Assembly: GCA_016199545.1 (NCBI GenBank)
Contig: JACQGN010000260.1
Coordinates: forward strand, 1-45,048
Length of the DNA: 45,048 nt
Source: Betaproteobacteria bacterium
Lineage (GTDB): Bacteria > Pseudomonadota > Gammaproteobacteria > Burkholderiales > SG8-41
Direction of reading: 5' to 3'
Under the pieces are notes generated by a model, which did not search any database, was not told the origin of the DNA, and saw only the letters and a list, made by a program, of their open reading frames with translations. Shown piece by piece: positions 1 through 6,850 of the stretch (within the stretch, counting starts at the first letter, position 1; every line of letters starts with the position of its first letter). The position numbers and the translations under genes were made by a program.

Positions 1-14
1 CAGCCACAGCACTA

Positions 15-896
15 CTAGAGCCTGTTATGGACTTGTACTTTGAGCGGAGATATGGCACATAGTGGGGATGAAAAATCCCGCCCAATCCCCCAAGCCCTAC
101 CCCAGCGATGTAAGTGATGAAGAATGGTCATTCGTTGTTCCGTATTTAACGCTGATTCGCCTGGACAGCGAGCAGCGCGAACACGACTTGCGTGCCGTGT
201 TCAACGCGCTGCGCTGGCTGGTGCGCAGCGGCGCGTCTTGGCGCATGATGCCGCACGATTTTCCGCCTTGGCCAGCGGTGTATCAGCAGATGCAACGCTG
301 GCTGCGAGCGTGTGTCTTCGAGGCCATGGTGCACGATCTGCGGGTGTTGCTGCGCGAGTATGCGGGACGCGAGGGGCAGCCCAGCGCGGTGGTGCTGGAC
401 AGCCGCACGCTGCAATCGACGCCGGAATCGGGGGCGCGCGCAGGATACGACGGGGCCAAGCGGCGCAAAGGCTCCAAGGTGCACGCGGCAGTGGACACTT
501 TGGGGCATCTGTTGGCCTTGCATGTCACCCCGGCCGATGAGCAAGACCGCGCGCAGGTGGAAGAGCTGGCGCAAGCGGTACAGAAGCTTACCGATCAGAG
601 CGTACAACTGGCGTATGTGGATCAAGGCTACACGGGAGACAATGCAAAACAAGCAGCCCAGGCGCAGGGTATCGAGCTGGAGGTGGTCAAGCACACCGAG
701 GCCAAGCGCGGATTCATACTGTTGCCGCGCCGCTGGGTGGTGGAACGAAGCTTTGCATGGGCTGCGCGATTCCGCCGTCTGGCGCGTGACTACGAGCGCC
801 TGGCCCAAACGCTTGCCGGCTTCCATTACCTCGCCTTCGCTTGCCTTATGCTTCACCGCATCATCCCGCTCACCGCAAGTCCATAACAGGCTCTAG
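15..896 (+). mobile_element. IS5-family insertion sequence, complete
   Basis: A single transposase gene is enclosed by perfect 21-bp inverted termini at 15-35 and 876-896. Each terminus begins with the palindrome CTAG, so part of the match (CTAG or CTA/TAG) is probably target-site duplication; the element proper starts with AGCCTGTT or GAGCCTGTT. IS5-family elements commonly insert at CTAR or TA-type targets, which fits. Both ends and the transposase are intact, so the copy may be active. It lies directly against a MITE-like element whose ends resemble its own. Confidence 0.9.
62..886 (+). CDS. IS5-family DDE transposase
   Basis: This 274-residue protein catalyses cut-and-paste movement of the flanking IS. 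The N-terminal part is the DUF4096-like helical domain ([15 protein letters not shown], about residues 15-30). The DDE catalytic core follows: an Asp in [10 protein letters not shown] (about 113), an Asp in AYVDQGYTG (about 188) and a Glu in WVVERSFAW (about 227). The length is normal for single-frame IS5 transposases of this group. The frame opens with GTG at 62; an ATG two codons later (68) is an equal alternative, and no strong ribosome site separates them. There is no frameshift or stop. Confidence 0.93.
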   Translation: MGMKNPAQSPKPYPSDVSDEEWSFVVPYLTLIRLDSEQREHDLRAVFNALRWLVRSGASWRMMPHDFPPWPAVYQQMQRWLRACVFEAMVHDLRVLLREYAGREGQPSAVVLDSRTLQSTPESGARAGYDGAKRRKGSKVHAAVDTLGHLLALHVTPADEQDRAQVEELAQAVQKLTDQSVQLAYVDQGYTGDNAKQAAQAQGIELEVVKHTEAKRGFILLPRRWVVERSFAWAARFRRLARDYERLAQTLAGFHYLAFACLMLHRIIPLTASP

Positions 897-1093
897 CAGC
901 CTGTCGGACTTGAGGTGCCGACAGGCCGCTAAATCCAAAACCGCCCGCGGACGTGCAACAAGGCGGGGTGAAAAGAGCTGTTTTGACCAACAACAGACCA
1001 CAAGCGGGGCTGAATTCCTGCGTTCTAGTGCCGTTCGTCCGCGGGCGGTTTTGCGTAAGGAGTGTGTCGGGACAAAGCCCGACACACTCCTAG
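893..1093. repeat. MITE-like palindromic element
   Basis: This non-coding stretch of about 200 bp is bounded on both sides by CTAG. The two ends are imperfect terminal inverted repeats (CTAGCAGCCTGTCGGACTT against CTAGGAGTGTGTCGGGCTT). Each end folds on itself: a 9-bp hairpin at 899-907/918-926 with loop ACTTGAGGTG, and a 14-bp hairpin at 1058-1071/1078-1091. Inside is a perfect 17-bp inverted repeat (937-953/1036-1052). The ends resemble those of the adjacent IS (AGCCTGTTATGGACTTG), so it may be a non-autonomous relative. A solo hairpin with the same loop occurs at 35504-35542. Confidence 0.6.
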
Positions 1094-1099
1094 CGCGTT

Positions 1100-1984
1100 C
1101 TATTCGGCCCGTATTCCCGCGGTCTCCACGACCTTCTTCCACTTCGCGATCGCCGCATTGAGAATGCCGACGATGCTGCGCGGAGTTTTCGCCGGTCCGG
1201 CGAACGCTCCAAACGTCGCCGACTCGAACCCTCGCACGCCGGATTCGTGGATGGTGGGTACATCCGGCGCCGCGGCGCTTCGTTTCGCGCTCGTAATGCC
1301 GAGCGCCCGTATCCGGCCCGCCCTTACGTGAGTCAGCAAAGAGGGAGCGGAGCCGAACATCACGTCGATGCGTCCGCCCATCATGTCCGGCACGGTGGTG
1401 GAGCTGCCCTTGTACGGCACGTGCAGCATATCGATGCCGGTCTGCATTCTGAAGAGCTCCATCGTCAGGTGCAGACCGCCGCCAATGCCGGTGGAGGCAT
1501 AAACCACCTTGCCTGGGCTCGCTTTGGAGAGCGCGATGAGTTCCTTGACGCTCTTTGCCGCCAGCGAGTTGTTGACCACGAGCAGGTACGGCGCGATACC
1601 GAGCATGCCCATCACCTGGAAATCACGTTCCACGTCGAAAGAAACGTTCTTCTGCAGCAGGTGGTTGGCGGAAACGGACGTGTTCAGGACCAGCAGCGTG
1701 TGGCCGTCCGGTGTGGCGCGAGCTACCAGCTCCGCGGCGATATTGCCCGAAGCGCCGGGGCGATTGTCCACAACGAATTGCCGGCCGAATGCCTCGGTGA
1801 GACTGCGTGCGTAAATCCGTCCCATCACATCGGCGCTCGACCCGGGCGGGTAGGGCGCGATCACGCGCACCGGCCGTGCGGGATAAGACTCCGCACCCAC
1901 TGCAACGGGAACGACGAGCATCGCGGTGAGCACGAATATTGCGTGGCCGATTGTGTGCATATTGCGACTCGCTTCATTCCTCAC
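1100..1984 (-). CDS. TctC/Bug-family binding protein with C-terminal deletion
   Basis: This is a periplasmic solute-binding protein of the tripartite tricarboxylate transporter type, expected to bind a small organic acid. It has a signal peptide (MHTIGHAIFVLTAM...VGA), then the family landmarks YPARPVRVIAPYPPGSSADV, VDNRPGASGNIAAELVA and LHVPYKGSS. The frame opens with GTG at 1984, overlapping the stop of the upstream TctC gene (GTGA); ATG at 1960 gives the cleaner signal peptide. The C-terminus is odd: ILNAAI runs straight into AKWKKVVETAGI. Relatives carry about 35-40 residues between these points (the 'ADPEVRERL...STPEEF' region), so an in-frame internal deletion is likely and folding of lobe 2 is doubtful. 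Confidence 0.8.
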   Translation of the reverse strand: MRNEASRNMHTIGHAIFVLTAMLVVPVAVGAESYPARPVRVIAPYPPGSSADVMGRIYARSLTEAFGRQFVVDNRPGASGNIAAELVARATPDGHTLLVLNTSVSANHLLQKNVSFDVERDFQVMGMLGIAPYLLVVNNSLAAKSVKELIALSKASPGKVVYASTGIGGGLHLTMELFRMQTGIDMLHVPYKGSSTTVPDMMGGRIDVMFGSAPSLLTHVRAGRIRALGITSAKRSAAAPDVPTIHESGVRGFESATFGAFAGPAKTPRSIVGILNAAIAKWKKVVETAGIRAE

Positions 1985-3102
1985 TTGGCGCGCAGGCCGG
2001 CGAGCCTGACCACTTCGTTAAAGGTCTCGATGTCGGCACGCAGGATCTTGTCGAGCTCCTGCGGCGTGGTCGGCGCCAGAAAATAGTCGAAGTTCTTGAG
2101 GCGTTCCTTGACATCGGGCAGCTCGAAAATGCGCCGCACCTCGTTACTGATCTGGTTCAGGATGGGACGCGGCGTCCCGGCCGGCGCCAGCATGACGTGC
2201 GATCCATCCCGCTTGTAGCCCGGCAGGAGCTCCGCAATTGTCGGTACGTCCGGCAGGAGTGCTGAGCGCGCCGGTGCGATCACTCCCAGCGGAACCAATT
2301 TCCCGTCCTGGATGTACTGCATCACGGTAATCAGGCCGGTGATGACATAGTGGACCCGCCCGGCCACGACCTCGAGCGCGGCGTCCGCCGATCCCTTGAA
2401 CGCGACATGCACCGGCTTGAGGCCCGCAGCCAGCCGAAACCGCTCAGCGTTGATGTGCGTCGAACTGCCGTGGCCGCCGGAGCTGAAGAAGATTTTGCCC
2501 GGCCTCGCCCGGGCATACTCGATGAAGTCCTTCAACGTCTTGACACCGAGCGTCGGGTTCACGACCAGCGCATTCATGGAAACGCCGAGCTGGGTGACGC
2601 CGGCGAAGTCCTTGAGTGGGTCGTAGGCAAGGTTGGTGTGCAGCGCCGCGCTGACCACGAAGCCGGGGGAACTCACCAGGAGCGTGTGGCCATCGGGCGG
2701 CGTGCCGGAACGTGGAGCAGGGGCCCCTTTCAAGGGGATGCGACCGTGGAGGCACGTGTGGTGATCGCAGTTCATGGCACGCTCTGGATCGCTCCCGGGT
2801 CGCATCCACGCGCCAAGGCGCGCGGGACCTGCTCCGCCATCCGCGATCCCCTTTGCGACGATGGCAGCGCCGATCGTGCCGCCCGCTCCGGTGCGGTTTT
2901 CGATCACCACCGACTGCCCCCAGTTATCGCTCATCTTCGTTGCGATAATGCGCGCCAGCGTATCGGTGCCGCCACCCGGCGAGAACGGCACGACGAGCCG
3001 GATCGGTTTGGTCGGAAATTTCTGCTGTGCCGGTGCTACGCCCGGCATGGCGGCGAGGGCGGCGGCAATAAGCATCGAGAAAATGCGTAGGGGCTGGTTC
3101 AC
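1981..3102 (-). CDS. TctC/Bug-family binding protein with 48-residue in-frame insertion
   Basis: This is a periplasmic solute-binding protein. The GTG start at 3102 is chosen because AAAGGA lies 6 nt upstream and a signal peptide follows (VNQPLRIFSMLIAAALAAM...APAQQ); longer readings would run into a REP hairpin. Landmarks are FPTKPIRLVVPFSPGGGTDT, VIENRTGAGGTIGAAIVAK, PPDGHTLLVSS and the C-terminal PTTPQELDKILRADIE. Between AAIVAKG and TPPDGH, where the family has a direct junction, about 48 extra residues (GIADGGAG...PRSG) are encoded by a palindromic DNA element. The total of 373 residues equals the usual ~325 plus the insert. It overlaps the downstream TctC gene by 4 nt, suggesting one transcript. 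Confidence 0.85.
   Translation of the reverse strand: MNQPLRIFSMLIAAALAAMPGVAPAQQKFPTKPIRLVVPFSPGGGTDTLARIIATKMSDNWGQSVVIENRTGAGGTIGAAIVAKGIADGGAGPARLGAWMRPGSDPERAMNCDHHTCLHGRIPLKGAPAPRSGTPPDGHTLLVSSPGFVVSAALHTNLAYDPLKDFAGVTQLGVSMNALVVNPTLGVKTLKDFIEYARARPGKIFFSSGGHGSSTHINAERFRLAAGLKPVHVAFKGSADAALEVVAGRVHYVITGLITVMQYIQDGKLVPLGVIAPARSALLPDVPTIAELLPGYKRDGSHVMLAPAGTPRPILNQISNEVRRIFELPDVKERLKNFDYFLAPTTPQELDKILRADIETFNEVVRLAGLRAK
2712..2837. repeat. Palindromic element inserted in frame within a TctC gene
   Basis: Nested inverted repeats make a branched fold. The outer arms are GGAGCAGG (2714-2721) and CCTGCTCC (2828-2835). The inner arms are GGATGCGACC (2736-2745) and GGTCGCATCC (2798-2807). A local hairpin lies in each half (CCCCTT/AAGGGG at 2724-2737, CGCGCC/GGCGCG at 2809-2822). 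The element keeps the host frame open on the minus strand and adds about 48 residues to a conserved part of the binding protein. It looks like a REP/BIME-type or MITE-type insertion; no transposase is associated. Confidence 0.65.
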
Positions 3103-3119
3103 GTTTGTCCTTTCATGCG

Positions 3120-3163
3120 CTCCTTCCCCCTTGATGGGGGAAGGTTGGGATGGGGGTGATAGT
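3120..3163. repeat. REP-like hairpin
   Basis: A perfect 9-bp stem, CCTTCCCCC (3122-3130) and GGGGGAAGG (3136-3144), has the loop TTGAT and is followed by TTGGGATGGGGGTGA. This resembles the extragenic palindromes common in high-GC beta- and gammaproteobacteria. It lies between the cupin gene and the TctC gene on the same strand and could act as an RNA 3'-end stabiliser or weak terminator; there is no T-tract. Confidence 0.55.
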
Positions 3164-3194
3164 ATGATAAAGATCGGCTGCTGCGGCCGAACGT

Positions 3195-3584
3195 TCAGGT
3201 CTGGAAGTTCACGGCGTAGTAGCAGATCGACCCGGTCTTCGACGTGTCCTTCCACTGGTGCGGCGTCCTCGCGGGGATGGTGATGACATCGCCCTTGCTC
3301 AGGTGATGCACCGTTCCGCCTTCGATGCCCGAGCCGCGCGTCTGCCCGGGAGAGATCACCTTGGGATCGGTCATCGTGCCACCGGTGATGAACTCCGCCT
3401 CGCCGTCAACGATGATGAAGACGTGGTTGGTCATGTCGTGCATCTCGGAGCCGCGCTGCCGGCCGCGGTTGGCGATGACGATCAGGGCGTCGTCTTCGAT
3501 GATGCGCCCGCCCTCGACGAAAGCGGCTGTGGTCTTGTCGTGGCTGACGTAGTGGACACGGTTCGGAAAGCCGGCAAGCGCCAT
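3195..3584 (-). CDS. Cupin-domain protein
   Basis: This is a 129-residue single-cupin beta-barrel protein. Motif 1 is represented by MHDMTNHVFIIVDGEAEFI and motif 2 by GDVITIPARTPHQW, with His residues placed to bind a metal. No N-terminal signal is visible, so it is probably cytoplasmic. The ATG at 3584 (MALAGF) is preferred over one 42 nt upstream because GGGAG precedes it by 9 nt. It is divergent from the CapA-like gene (79 bp between starts) and upstream of the two TctC genes on its own strand. The substrate is unknown; small cupins beside TctC genes often belong to organic-acid catabolism. Confidence 0.8.
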   Translation of the reverse strand: MALAGFPNRVHYVSHDKTTAAFVEGGRIIEDDALIVIANRGRQRGSEMHDMTNHVFIIVDGEAEFITGGTMTDPKVISPGQTRGSGIEGGTVHHLSKGDVITIPARTPHQWKDTSKTGSICYYAVNFQT

Positions 3585-3662
3585 GATGAATTTCTCCCTG
3601 ACGTTGAGTGATGAACTCAGTATCATACGCTTCTATTCCACGTCACTTGAGAGGCTCACACC

Positions 3663-5042
3663 ATGGCTTCGCCCAAACTCAACTGGAACGTCGCGCTGGC
3701 CGGGGAGTGCATGGCTGCGCGTCCGTTCGCCGTCTATGACGACCCGGCGTCGATGGAGGCGATCGAGATGCTGCGCGCCGCCGATCTCACCTACGCGCAC
3801 CTCGAAATGAACTTCGCCCACTACAGCGAGCTGGAGTACCCGGCGCGCGGCGACTGGACCGGCAGCTTCATGATGGCCGATCCCGCGATCGCCCGCGAGC
3901 TGAAGGAGGCGGGCATCGACATGATGTCGCTCGCGCACAACCACGCCATGGATTTCGGCGAAGCGGGGGTGCTCGCGACCCGCAGGCATTGCATGGCCGC
4001 CGACCTGGCGGTGGCGGGCACCGGGATCGACCTGGAGGAAGCGCGCGAGCCGGGCTATCTCGAAACCCGGCATGGCCGCGTCGCGCTCGTCTCGGCGACC
4101 TCTGGCAACAAGTCGAACGAGTGGGCGAGCCTCGGGAAGGGGGGCGTGCGCGGGCGGCCGGGCATCAATCCGCTGCGCGTCAACTTCAAATACGTGCTGG
4201 AGCGCGAGGCGGCCGAGCAGATGAGGGCAATCGCGCGCCAGCTCGACGTGCTGCGCGAGGCCGACGGCAGCGCGGCGGGCCTCGGCATGAAGGCGGGCGA
4301 GTTCAGCTTCCAGATGCCCGGCGAGCAGTCCACCCGAGGCTCGAACGTGTTCGTCGCCGGCGACAAATTCGAGGTCCAGAGCACGTGCCACAAGCGCGAC
4401 CTGGAAGGGAATTTGCGCTCGATCGACCAGGCGCACCGGTGGGCTGATTTCGTCATCGTCGCCCACCATTTCAACGTCGCCGACGGCAAGCGCCGCGAGA
4501 AAGTGCCGATGTTCGTGCGCGAGTTCGCTCACGCCGCGATCGACGCGGGCGCCGACATCTACGTCGGCCACGGCTGGCACTGGACGCTCGGCATCGAGAT
4601 CTACAAGGGCAAGCCGATCATCTACGGCACCGGCAATTTCTTCGCGCAGTCCGAGTACGTCCGCCGCGTGCCCTACGACAGCTACGAGAGCTGGGGCCAC
4701 GACATGGACCGGCTGCCGACGCTCCATCCCTCGGATCACCCGCTCCACCCCGGCATGGACAAGCACGACGAGAACTGGTGGTCAGGCGCCCTGATGAGGC
4801 TCGAGATGAAGGACGGCAGGTTCACGCAGATGAAGCTCCATCCGGTCGAAATGGGGCGGCTCGCGCGCGAGGGGACGATCACCCGCCGCACCGGCCAGGG
4901 CGAGCATGCGCTGACCGAAGGCCGGCCGCTGATCGCGCACGGCGAAACCGCCGAGCGTGCCCTCGGCAGGATCAAGCGCCTGTCGAAGAATTACGGGACC
5001 GAGATGACGGTGGATAATGAGATGGGCGTTATCCGGTTTTGA
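3663..5042 (+). CDS. CapA-family (PGA_cap) metallophosphatase-like protein
   Basis: This 459-residue protein has the CapA/PGA_cap fold, which is related to calcineurin-like phosphoesterases. Visible family motifs are LAGECM (about residue 10), LTYAHLEMNF, MMSLAHNHAMDFGEAG (near 90), FVIVAHHFN, DIYVGHGWHWTLGIEIYKGKPIIYGTGNFF (near 300-330) and a C-terminal segment rich in His/Asp. Homologues in capsule operons are needed for poly-gamma-glutamate export, but this gene has no capB/capC neighbours and no signal peptide, so a cytoplasmic hydrolase role is at least as likely. The start ATG at 3663 has GAGAGG 7 nt upstream. Confidence 0.85.
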   Translation: MASPKLNWNVALAGECMAARPFAVYDDPASMEAIEMLRAADLTYAHLEMNFAHYSELEYPARGDWTGSFMMADPAIARELKEAGIDMMSLAHNHAMDFGEAGVLATRRHCMAADLAVAGTGIDLEEAREPGYLETRHGRVALVSATSGNKSNEWASLGKGGVRGRPGINPLRVNFKYVLEREAAEQMRAIARQLDVLREADGSAAGLGMKAGEFSFQMPGEQSTRGSNVFVAGDKFEVQSTCHKRDLEGNLRSIDQAHRWADFVIVAHHFNVADGKRREKVPMFVREFAHAAIDAGADIYVGHGWHWTLGIEIYKGKPIIYGTGNFFAQSEYVRRVPYDSYESWGHDMDRLPTLHPSDHPLHPGMDKHDENWWSGALMRLEMKDGRFTQMKLHPVEMGRLAREGTITRRTGQGEHALTEGRPLIAHGETAERALGRIKRLSKNYGTEMTVDNEMGVIRF

Positions 5043-5117
5043 GGTGTAGGAGCACACTTCGACCAGAAGCGGAGAAACTGCTGCATATTGCCTTAGCATA
5101 CATGAGTTGCGCTACGG

Positions 5118-5180
5118 TTGATCACACCGTCATCCGCCGGTAGGATGGTTCCAATGCAAATTTGGGGCAGGATCGAGTGA
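5118..5180 (+). promoter_or_regulatory. Putative promoter and overlapping leader ORF
   Basis: TTGATC (5118-5123) and TAGGAT (5141-5146) are separated by 17 bp, a plausible sigma-70 promoter for the two-gene unit. Just downstream is an 8-codon frame, ATG at 5154 reading MQIWGRIE, whose TGA (5178-5180) overlaps the GTG start (5177) of the next gene. Such an arrangement would allow translational coupling. Both the promoter and the leader are inferred from spacing only. Confidence 0.3.
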
Positions 5181-6850
5181 AGTCGACAGCACTGTCGGAG
5201 TTGCTCCCACAGTGGACGAAGTTCGTGGTCACCGACCTCTCAGGCCGTGACCCCTTGGGGCTCGCGCGAGTGGCTGCGAGCATCACCGATTACCTTATGC
5301 CGGGCATCGTGGTCGCGACGGATCGCGCCCGCTACTACGCCCTTTATTCGTGGATTCTCTGGAACATCCGAGCAACCGAGACGCCCACAACCGATTCGGC
5401 GTTCGCGGAGGCATTTCAGCGACGTGAATCAGCGTTCGCTATCGCGACCCTTCTTCAAGATCCCGATGCGTCGCCCGTGGGGAAGCGCGCCGTCGCGAGG
5501 GAACTCGAGAGGGCCGACACCGACATTCGAACGGGTTTCAGAATACTCCCCTCGAACGATCTCGGTGGCTTCGGCCAGTACTACTCTGGGTCGCTCTACA
5601 ACCTCGGCCTGACACACCATCCAGCGGAAGAATTCGACCAAGTTACAGCGGACCGAGGCACGAGACTTGCAGAGGCGATTGAGAAAACGATCTGGTCGAC
5701 ACAATGGTCGACCAAGCGCGCCTTTCGGAAACGAAGGATCAGTCTCAAGACCTTACAGGCATCGGCCGTCCGCTTGAGCCTCGATGCGATTCATAAGTCG
5801 TTCGCACAACACGAGCGGGTTGTGCTCACCGACATATTTTTTGGTTTCGATGCCAGAGAAAGTGGCGTCACGTCGCTGCGCCGACAGTCACTTGCTCGCC
5901 TCTTGGATCTCGTGCGCGCGTACGCCAGGTACTCGATTCCGCTCGGGGCAACGGATGGCGCAACACTCGACGATCAGCTGTTACTTGGACCCGCGTACTT
6001 TGGAACGCTGGTTGATGCCGACGGCGACGCCGCTGCGTCGTACGTGCCTCCGCAGTTCCTCATCTCGTGCAGCAATCTTTGGCGCCAGTTCTGCCTCCAC
6101 GAAATCGTCAGTTGGACCCTCGACTCGATCCTCAGCGCAGTGCTCTCGTTGCTCGGTGAAGCTCCCGGTAGGGGACTCCCGATCGATAAGGTGGTTGAGA
6201 GTCTGACTGGCAAGGAACTCGTTCGGGCGATCGAGGCGCACACGAATCTCAAGGTTCCGACGACCGAGGCCCTGCTCGCTAGAGTCGGGGTGCAGGAGAT
6301 TCCCCCCGTAGAGTCTTGCCAAAAAGCGCGGCTAAGGTTCTCGCTCAAAGCCAAGCTGAACGAGGACATCCTGATGCGCTCGGCCGCCACGAAGCCGGTG
6401 GAACTTGTCGCTCGCGCACTGCCTTGCCTCGCGCTTCTTTACGCAAAATGGCGTGACGGCTCGGACGACCCTGCATGGATCGCAATTCGCGCGATGGCAG
6501 GCCCAGAACTCGCCGCAACAACGGTCCTCCCACGCCTCGATTCGTGGCTTGTGACAAACCAGGCTTGGTCGACGGCAATTCGAATTCTGGTCGAACTCGT
6601 GGTCGCCCAGCACGATCGCATAATGTACGAGAAAGGACGCCTTGAAGCCTGCTGGGTCCACCGTGACGGCGATCGTCTCGTTTTCGATCAGGACTATCCG
6701 GCTGGCTACCCTGCCCACAATTCTCGCCAGCGGGCAGCCATGGGGATCCTGGTCGACCTCGGGCTGGTGCAGGGGAACAAGGACGGTCGGTACGCCCCGA
6801 CGAAGGACGGCGACCGAGTTTTCGTTCGTGCGAAGGAGTTGGGGCGATGA
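5177..6850 (+). CDS. Unknown protein, first gene of a PLD-linked pair
   Basis: I do not recognise this 557-residue protein. The N-terminus (SELLPQWTKFVVTDLSGRDPLGLARVAASITDYLMPGIVVATDRARYYALYSWILWNI, broken here only for description) suggests a globular helical protein rather than a membrane protein. The C-terminal 60 residues (MYEKGRLEACWVHRDGDRL... to RVFVRAKELGR) look like a small winged-helix-like tail. GTG at 5177 is chosen because GGGGCAGGA precedes it and its codon overlaps a leader stop; TTG at 5162 is the alternative. Its TGA overlaps the ATG of the PLD-like gene, so the two are translated together. Base composition is visibly less GC-rich than the flanking metabolic genes, consistent with acquisition by transfer. 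A defence or DNA-processing role is only a guess from context. Confidence 0.75.
   Translation: MKSTALSELLPQWTKFVVTDLSGRDPLGLARVAASITDYLMPGIVVATDRARYYALYSWILWNIRATETPTTDSAFAEAFQRRESAFAIATLLQDPDASPVGKRAVARELERADTDIRTGFRILPSNDLGGFGQYYSGSLYNLGLTHHPAEEFDQVTADRGTRLAEAIEKTIWSTQWSTKRAFRKRRISLKTLQASAVRLSLDAIHKSFAQHERVVLTDIFFGFDARESGVTSLRRQSLARLLDLVRAYARYSIPLGATDGATLDDQLLLGPAYFGTLVDADGDAAASYVPPQFLISCSNLWRQFCLHEIVSWTLDSILSAVLSLLGEAPGRGLPIDKVVESLTGKELVRAIEAHTNLKVPTTEALLARVGVQEIPPVESCQKARLRFSLKAKLNEDILMRSAATKPVELVARALPCLALLYAKWRDGSDDPAWIAIRAMAGPELAATTVLPRLDSWLVTNQAWSTAIRILVELVVAQHDRIMYEKGRLEACWVHRDGDRLVFDQDYPAGYPAHNSRQRAAMGILVDLGLVQGNKDGRYAPTKDGDRVFVRAKELGR

Noticed and set aside
3103-3255. Longer N-terminus for the second TctC gene
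   Set aside because: The extension translates a REP hairpin (SPPSQPSPIKGEG) and lacks a ribosome site; GTG at 3102 has one and begins the signal peptide.
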